Assembly: GCA_951804985.1 (NCBI GenBank)
Contig: OX638133.1
Span: forward strand, 1,198,501-1,262,500
Length of the DNA stretch: 64,000 nt
Origin: Dryomyza anilis
Lineage: Eukaryota; Arthropoda; Insecta; Diptera; Dryomyzidae
Reading direction: 5' to 3'
In this document: piece after piece, positions 53,101 to 62,100 of the stretch
Numbering within the stretch: position 1 is the stretch's first letter
How the letters are laid out: every line of letters starts with the position of its first letter
Program-made: the position numbers and the translations under genes
The notes under the pieces: generated by a model
What the model saw: only the letters and a program-made list of their open reading frames with translations
Told to the model about the DNA's origin: nothing
Database searches by the model: none

Positions 53101-56100
53101 AACTTCAGGCAATCGATACTTCCAAAAATATTCTAAAACAAATAGAAATGGATAAATCACAATCTACAGAAATATCCCAAAATGAAGCTTCATCGTCTGC
53201 CAAAATGTTTGATATTAAACCAATTGAGAAACCACTGGTACAAGATATAGAGCAGAAAACCAAAGACAAAAAACTTGCTACGGCTTCAGTTGCACACATT
53301 TCTGATTCTGAACCGGAAACCAAGGAGGAAATTCAGGTAATCGAGAAGGCTATGCTAGAAAAAGCACAGACTGCAGTGTCTGAAATTGAATCTGCTGAAA
53401 AACTAGAATTACATGAAATAGAGCAAACAATTAATGACAAATCGGAAACAAAAGCGGAAATTCAGGCAATCGATATTTCTAAAAATGTTATAAAAGATAA
53501 AGAGTTAGATAAATTAATGTCTGTAGAAATAGCCAAACGTGAAACTGCAATTGAGCATATTGAGAAACCACTGGTACAAGATACAGAACAGAAACCCAAT
53601 GACAAAAAGCTGCCTACGGCTTCAGTTCCACAGATTTCTGAATCGCAACCAGAAACAAAGGAGGAAATTCAAGGAATAGATATATCTAAAAATATTGTGA
53701 ATGAAAAAGAATTAGATAAAACTCAGATTGCAGAAATATCCCAAGGTGAATCTACATCGTCTGAGAAAGTATCTGAAATTAAATCTATTGATAAACCGCT
53801 GGTACAAGATATAGAGGAAAAAACCAATAATAAAAAGCTTCCTAAGGCTTCAGTTGCACAGATTTCTGAATCTCAACCGGAAATTCAGCCAATCGATATT
53901 TCCAAAAATGTTATAAAAGATAAAGGGGCAGACCAAATCTCAGAAATTAAAGAAGTTGTAGAGAAAACGACAACGACCATAGTTTCAGAAGTTTCTGAAC
54001 TAGCAACGAAAGAGGAACGAAAGGAGTTAGAGAGTGTACAATCCGAATTAGATTCGAAGTTATTTGCAGATATATCTGAAATAAAAACTGAAACTAAAGA
54101 GCAAATCGCTACATCTAATGTTGATAAACAAAAAATTGACTCCGATGTCATATCGCAAAAGACCACTGAAGAGACACTGGAAACAACTTCAGAGACTACA
54201 CCAGAAACAAAGGAGAAACGTTCATCCAAAAAAGTTAAAAAACAAAAAGAGTCAAAAAAATTGAAAAAAGAAACAGTCGATACACCTGTAAATGCTGAGA
54301 GAGAAAAAGATTCAGAGAGATCAAAGTCTGCAGAACTATCCGAAATTGTATCTGTTGAAAGCGATAATAATTCCTCCAAAAAGGAAAAGAAACAAGAAGA
54401 AGTACATGTTGAAAACCCAGATGTCAATCAAACTGCACTATCTACAAAGCAAATTGGACCCGATATTAATACTGTTAAAGAGCAAGATACGATAGATAAA
54501 ATTACAAAATCTTCAACAGCGGAATTAACAGTTGTCACATCTGAAAACAACAATGAAAGTAAAAAGCTAATACACATAGAGACTGAAAAAAATATTGAAC
54601 TGCAACAAAAAGCAAAATCATCTGAAAGTAATTTAGAAATTGAGATGCAGATACAGGATTCCACACTCAAGGATATAGCACGTGAAACAATGGATACTGA
54701 ATATAAAGGAAAAAAAGTATTGCGAAGCATGAGGCGTCAACCGAATTTCGAACTTAAATTAACTAATAGAAATTCAGCTGTTGGCAGTGATATAAAACTT
54801 ACATGTAGTATTTCTGGTAGCGATGTTGACGTACAATGGTTCCGAGATAATACGTTACTGAGGAATGACAGCAAATACCATTCGACGTACAATGACGGAT
54901 TATCATGTTTGGAAATTTGTTCAGCTGAATATTCTGACTCCGGATTATATAGATGTATTGCATCCAATCGGAATGGCGATGTTGAAACCAGTTGCTTGGT
55001 TACCGTTTATGAAGTTCCTACATCAAAATTCGGCACAACACCAATTTTCACGCGAAATATACGAGGTAAGTGCAAAAAATACACACTTGATTCATTATAT
55101 ATTTTGTTTTGATTTATTTATTTGTTTAAATAGCTTGTGGTTTATTTTAAGTTTCAAGTGAAAAGCTTTCGTTCGCAAATCGTACTTTTTGTTTTTTTTT
55201 ATAATTGCATGTGTTTTTGAACAGTATATAGGAAGTGACAATGATAATTTAGCATTGAATTCTGAGTGCAGTATTTTAATACATAAATTATTATAACTCA
55301 GAGCATTGACTCTAAAATCTAGTCTATTCAATTTTTGGTCATATTCAACGGGTGTGCGAGTCTAAATTTGAAGACTACACTAAAAAATTGGTAAAAAAAT
55401 GGTAGAAAAATATGCAATAAACGAAAACTTGGTAAATTAAGGGTGTGTGCGAGTTCGACAAAATTGCTGACTAAACTAAATATTGTCGATAATGCAGTGT
55501 TTACTGTTCAATTTAGCAAATTTTCGAGCAAACTAAATTGGAAGACAGCAAACAGACATATGATAATCGATTTATTAAAGACTTTAACATTTACCGGTTA
55601 CCGAATGGCGATTGAATGAAAACCGTACAATTTGGTTTAGTCAGCAATTTAGTCGAACTCGCACACATCCTAAATAGTATCGACAAATTTTGTTAGTGTC
55701 ATCCAAATTTAGTTAAATATATAGATTTCTCGGAAATTGGGTAAATTAAATAGTAAAAACTACATTATAGACAAATTTAGTTTAATGCCATCCAAATTTA
55801 GTTGAATATAGAGTTCTTGGAATTTTGGTAATTAAATAGTAAAAACTGCATTATCGATAAATTTATTATAGTTTTTAAATTTAGACAAACTCGTATCACA
55901 ATTTCATAACAGTTATGTTTTACAGATTAACTTATTCTAAAGAACTGTTTTACAGTTCTAGTTTAAAATATAGTTAACCGCAAGTGTTGTTTATACTTAG
56001 TTTAAACGACCGATTTTAAAGGGTTAAACTTCGATTAAACTCGCGTATTGGTTATATCTTTTGCTATTATTTAAAATTATGTTCTTTATATATTCTGTAA

Positions 56101-59100
56101 TCTTTTTTAAATTTTTCATTTCTTGAATTTTTGAATACATTTGTCAGAAATTAACAATTTTGAAATTAAAATTCATTAGTCAGTGTATTTGTTGACTTAA
56201 TCTGTATTCATTCTAAACTCTCACTGAAAACCTCGTTTAATTGGAAGTGAAGATTAATTAAATAATGTTTAAATTTGTTTATACTAGCACTTTATTACTA
56301 ATAATTACAATTTGGTAAAAAATACGAGAAATAATTTTATCTAAGATTTAAATTTAACAAATAACGCAATAAAAAGTAATGCTTTTGCTCAAATGACGAA
56401 GTTCATTCTAAAAATATATCGATAAAATACAGGTAAAATTAACTTAATCCCAACACATTTAAAACTAAAAGGTATTGTGTGCAAAATTACAAATTTATTT
56501 CAAACATATACCATATATTAATGAGTGTAATTCCCACAATTTGTATCTATTGATTTAAAATTTAAAAATGGTGTTAATTACTTTTAACGTTGAAAGTGCA
56601 AACAATATTGTAAGTATACAGATAAAAACAAAATAAAATACTAGTCTAAAAATACGCTTCCCTCAAGTCTTATGCAGGCAAGCCAAACGTATTTTTATGT
56701 ACTTTTTACTTTATGTAATTGGCGAAATGAAGCAGTCACGCCAATGTATGATAATACACGTAAATATAGTTTTTGGCAACGATCTCAAATAGATCACACT
56801 AGATTGCCGTTAAACAAACAAATTAAGCAGCAATTATGCTATTGATAAAAGTTCGATCGAGAAAAATCTTGACTTTTTTCGATAAATTTCTTTCGTCGCT
56901 CGGTTCAGTCGTAGTTAAAATATCTTATCGAACGGTCGATAGGCAGTCTAGAGAACTAACTCAAATCGGTCCGTTTCGGTATAGCATAACGAACGTTAGC
57001 CTCGAATTCGAATTATTTTGTTGATATTTTTCCTTATTAAATAATCCTTTTGTAAGAACGAAAATCGATGGGAGAAACGGAAGGAGAAATCGCGGCCGCT
57101 GATCGCGCGTCCGAGGAGCCAGAAGCAGTCCCAGCTCAGGAAACTTTGCAAGTTCCTACTGTAAAGAGACGCAAACTCAAGTCACCGACACCGGGTAGTT
57201 TACGCGGCCGTAGTGCAACTCCGATCCATGGTAGAAGCCAAACTCCCTTTACTTTGTATATGACACGACGAAGTGCAACACCTTCGACATGGCGCAGCAT
57301 CACGCCATTTTTAAAACGAGAAGAAAAAGAAAAAACACCATTTGAATTGGGCAGGGACATAAAGACCCAAATAATCTGTAATAAAGCTGTATTTGACAGA
57401 GCTCTATTCATGGATATATCTGAGCCTATGGATGTTCAAAAACCAGTGCGTTACATAACGTCGGACCTTTCCGTAATAGATCGAGCTGCAGTAATGGATG
57501 TTTCAAACGTTGAGGTTATTTATGTTGTAGAAGAATATGAGGAATATGATGAAGAGGAGGAGATAATTGAAGAGGTAAAACCTAAGAAAAAAGGTAAGGG
57601 TAGGAAAGGTAGAACTCCAAGAAAGTCAATAGATAAAGAATCAAGTCCATTGGGAAATGGTTCTGAAAATGGTGATGGTGATCAAGATTTCGGAAGAGAG
57701 CGCGAAGAAAGCGTAGACTTGGATGAACGGGAGGAGTCACCCAAGAAGGGAAAAAAGAAAGCAGCACCGAAGAAAAAAGAAAAAAAAGAAAAATCTCCAA
57801 GTCCTAAATTGACCTTGAAATTAGAAATGGGTGGAGGCCAAAAGGCAGTTAAAAAAAGTTTTGAACAACAGCAACAAGAACAAAAAGCTGCGCCGAAACC
57901 ACCTCCGAAGAAAAGCAAGATGGTGCTGCAAATGGAGGAGCAAGCTCGGGCTGCTGCAAAAGCAGCTGAAGCCGAAGCCGCAAAATTGGCAGCAAAGCCA
58001 AAAGGGGAGACTTACGAGGAACGTCAAAAGCGTTTGGCAAAGGAACGTGAGGAACAAGAACGCATAGAGGCGGAATTGCGAGCTGCACAAGAAGCTGAGG
58101 AAGAAGAGGAAGCAGAGGGATCCGGAGAAGGTGAAGACAGAAGTGGATATGGCGAAGAGGCCGACGAATACAATGAGGATGGTGAATATAATGAAGATGA
58201 GGCAGATGAAGCAGCCGACGCATATGCGGATGAAGATAATGAAGAAGAGGAAACTGAAAAAAAGGATGAAGTGAGAGATCTCAAGAAAAAGGCAGATAAA
58301 CGTCGTGGCAGCAATACGTCCGATGAGTTTACGCGACCAGATCCTTATGATAACGAGCGCTGGCAACGTATCGCAGAAGAGGAGGGTGAAGAATTTATGC
58401 AGCAATTGCGTAAATATAGTTTGGCCCAACGTCGCAGTGAAAAAGATCGTGATGCTGATTGGCAACGTAGGCGCGAACAAGCTCGTAATCCTCATTTCAT
58501 CAATTTCCTAACTGACCGTACTGTTGAAGCCGGCCAAAACGTGCGCATGGCATGCGCGGTTGGTGGTCCAGAACTGTCTGTGAAGTGGTTTAAGGACGGG
58601 CGACAACTGGAACGTGATGCAACTCATCGCATCATAAACAACAATAATATTTTGGCTTTAGAGGTTGTGAATACTACGATACTAGATTCCGGAGAATATT
58701 CTTGTGTAATTTCAAATATGAACGATGAGGTCTCATCATCATGTATTGTTACAATATACGAAGTCTTCAAAGACGAACCAAAGCCACCATCTTTCCGTCT
58801 AATTAGAGGTATCTTAATGATAATATATCATCGAAATTATAATAGTTTTAGTTAAATCACTAGGTTTAAGGGTTGGTTAAATTATTGATAATATTTTTCA
58901 GAATATTATCATCTGCGTGATGATGAACTCACTATTGAAGTGCATGTTCATGGTGTACCTCGTCCAATTATCACCTGGTGGCGTGGCGCTTTCGAGATAA
59001 AACCAAGTTTTAAGTTTACGATGATAGAGGAAGCTCACGGAGTGTGTAAACTTCTAATTTATAAGCCATCTAACAAAGACAGCGGATCCTATATATGCAA

Positions 59101-62100
59101 AGCACTGAACTCTAGTGGTGAAGCACAGACCAGTCATATAGTGGAGGTAGCCAAGAACAGACATTTCCATGTTCCTGGTATTTTCCATGCTCGCGGTAGA
59201 ATTCAACAGGATAAGGAACAGGCTGCAAAGCGAGTCATAGAAGAAGCTATGCAATCCAAAGCCGAATCGGATAAAAAGCGTGCTGCGGTTGCTGAAGAGT
59301 CAAAAACAAAAGTTTCTCGTGCATCCCCGGAACCGCCAATGGTTTCGCCAAAGCAAAAACTTAAATTTGCGACTCAATTGCGTGATAGAATGGCTCTAGA
59401 AGGCACTACAGTAAAGTTTGTGTGCACAGTAATTGGCCCAGAGCCAAATTGTCGGTGGATGAAGGACGACAAATACGTTGTGGTCGGGGGTAACATTAAA
59501 AATCTTTCGGAGGAGGGAAAGGCTATACTGGAAATCAGCAATGTAAATTCAGAATCATCAGGCGTATACAAGTGTGTGGCTAGAAACGATCATTGTGAAA
59601 TTGAAACATCATGCTACTTCAAGGCATACAGCGCACAGGCCGATGGCGATGAACAAGAACCTATGTTTGCTCTTCCACTAAGAGGTATAGTGTTATTCGT
59701 GTTATGCATCAAGCACATATATTCAATCCGCACATATATGTATAGCATTCGATTACAACCACTAGCAAAATTTAATGCACTTCGTGTGATTGTTTCTCAC
59801 TTTGTAGTCGTCTCGATCAGTGTTCATTCTTCATTTGTTTGTTCAATTTGTTTAACGAGGTCGAAAAATCCTAAAATAGAATGCTAATAAAATCACAGCA
59901 ACCCCATTTCAAACATTCTTTGACTCTTTGATGCTATATCTACAGATGTATATCATTCATCCCAAAACGATTTGATTATCGATACGAAGGTTCGTGGTAA
60001 TCCACGCCCAGTCATCTCATGGGTGAAAGACAACCTACCAGTTGTTTTAGATGATCGCAAGGTGCAGATCGAGCATTTGGACGGCATTTGCGAGCTGATT
60101 ATCAACAAGCCAACGACGAATGATAGCGGAATATATACTTGCATTGCTGATAATAAATTAGGAAGTCAGAAAATAAATCATAGTGTTGTTGTTGAGGTGG
60201 TGCAATCATCAAGACGCTCGAGTGCTACAACGAGTATAATGGCTGAATCGGAGAGCAGTGGCCCAACGGGTGCTCCAAGACCGAAAAAGGAAGATGGCGA
60301 CGTAGATAAGGAAGGACGGCCACCAAAGGGAAAAAAGAAGGATGCCGAAGGCGAATCCTATGAACGTCGTAGTAAAATGCCAGACCCATCTCCAAAACAA
60401 CAATTGTACTTTATAGCAAATCTTTCGAATCGTTTTGTTGCTGAGGGGTCTAAGGTTAAGTTGCAGGCTGTTATTGGAGGTCCCGACGCAACAGTCAAGT
60501 GGCAGAAAGATGACCAGAACGTTACGTATGGTCCAAATGTTCGCAATATGAACCGAGATGGCTTGGCCGTGCTGGAGTTTACCAAAGCAATGCCAGAAGA
60601 CTCTGGCAAATACAGTATTCTTGCTCAAAATGAATTTTGCAAGATTTCAACATCTGCTATGCTTCATGTCTATCAACCCAAGGTCAACAGTGATGTGCAG
60701 CCAACATTTATACGATCGCTTAAAGGTAAGCAGCACTGTCGATATTCACGTTTGTTGTTGTAGTGTCCGAAAATAAATCAATTGTGCAATATATATATGT
60801 GAACAGTATAAACGATTACGCAATAAATATTTGCAAAGCAATGAAAATTAATTAAAATATTTTTAAAAATCTATTAGAGAATTATCGTTTAATAACCAAC
60901 GAACTGATTTTGGAAACTGCGGTTCGTGGTCAACCAACTCCAGAAGTGCAATGGTTTAAGGATAGTGTTGAAGTTCAAAGTGGTGGCAGATTCCAGATTT
61001 TGGAACATCAAGACGGTACATGTGAGCTGATTATCGATAGGCCAGAAAACAAGGATTCTGGAAAATATGTTGTAAAAGCTGAAAATCGAGAAGGGAAAAT
61101 GGAAATTTCACATTATGTCCTGTTTGAAGGAAAAGCGTCTCATATTGCAGATAATATTCATGGTGTTTTCCATGCTGACAAGAGCCTATTGCGTCCGAAA
61201 GTTGTTGAAGTGGAAAAACCTAAAGCAGCGACAGACGGCGAAGGCACAGAATCTGAGGCCGAGACGAAAGGTAAGCGCAAAGGTAGACGCAAGAGCAAGA
61301 AGGGTGGAGATACTGAAGGTGAGGAAACAATGTCTTCTGCGGCTGAATTGTCTTCTGATGCCGGAAGCATAAAGGAAAAACGTCGAGAAAAAGTTATTGG
61401 TATACATTTCGCCACCAATGTTAAAGATCGGGTCGTCGCTGAAGGATCTAAAGTAAAGATATCATGCTTCTTAGAAGCAAAAGAGCCTCAAGTGAAATGG
61501 TTCAAGGATGGAGAACAAATTGCAAATAGTCCTAAGATAAGAGGCAGATACAGCGAAGGACTTTGTCTTTTAGAAATCGCTAGTGCGTCTATCGAGGATA
61601 ACGGAACCTATCAGTGTTATGGTCGCGATGAAACTGGTGAAGCATCAACTTCTTGTACACTAGAAGTATATGCCGATCCTGGAACTGGTGATGTACCTCC
61701 GACTTTCACTCGCAACATCAAGGATACCTTCCATGGTAAGATTAATGAGTTACAACTCGATGTGCATGTACGAGGTTTGCCAACACCAACGGTGACATGG
61801 GTAAAGGATGGTGTAAAGATAGAAAATAGTGATAAATACCAACAAATCGATCATGATGATGGCACTTGCGAACTGTTCGTAAACGATCCTGTACAAGGAG
61901 ATAGTGGAAAGTACGTTTGTCAAGCAGATAATAGGGAGGGTAGGACCGAAATTGTGCATATGGTAACCATTGAACCTAGAAGAGTACGGCCAGGTTCTCC
62001 ACCGAAGGAACCTCGACCACCAGTAAAACCACCTACCGAGGAAACTGATGAGCAAAAAGAAGAAAAAGCAAAACGCAAAAAAGCTAAAGGCGATACGGAT

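Larger units (their letters stand above)
39853..55065 (+). other. Strn-Mlck: Single 15,213-nt coding exon of Strn-Mlck
   Basis: The exon is continuously open for 5,071 codons from acceptor AATTGCAG (39852) to donor GAG/GTAAGTGC (55066), phase 1 at both ends. It could therefore be skipped without a frame change. In order: a compact Ig (39860-40110), an Ig (40160-40440), a compact Ig (40450-40710), a low-complexity acidic and basic linker with KRKKSRP and PPKRRKGKK clusters (to about 41570), a long helical region, a Glu/Lys-rich region, and a final Ig. Codon use is AT-rich but normal. No frameshift or stop was seen. Confidence 0.9.
55066..57067 (+). other. Intron and internal promoter region of Strn-Mlck
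   Basis: Noncoding and AT-rich. It contains an inverted-repeat element (55440-55671), related repeats to about 55880, and an internal core promoter near 56907. Two 9-of-10 matches to the MEF2 site CTAWWWWTAR (56408 and 56646) lie upstream of that promoter. The MEF2 assignment is weak. Confidence 0.5.

Noticed and set aside
41366..54730. Many minus-strand ORFs of 60-180 codons opposite the giant exon
   Set aside because: They are Ser/Cys/Ile-rich shadows of the Glu/Lys-rich plus-strand frame, with no independent starts, splice sites or family similarity.
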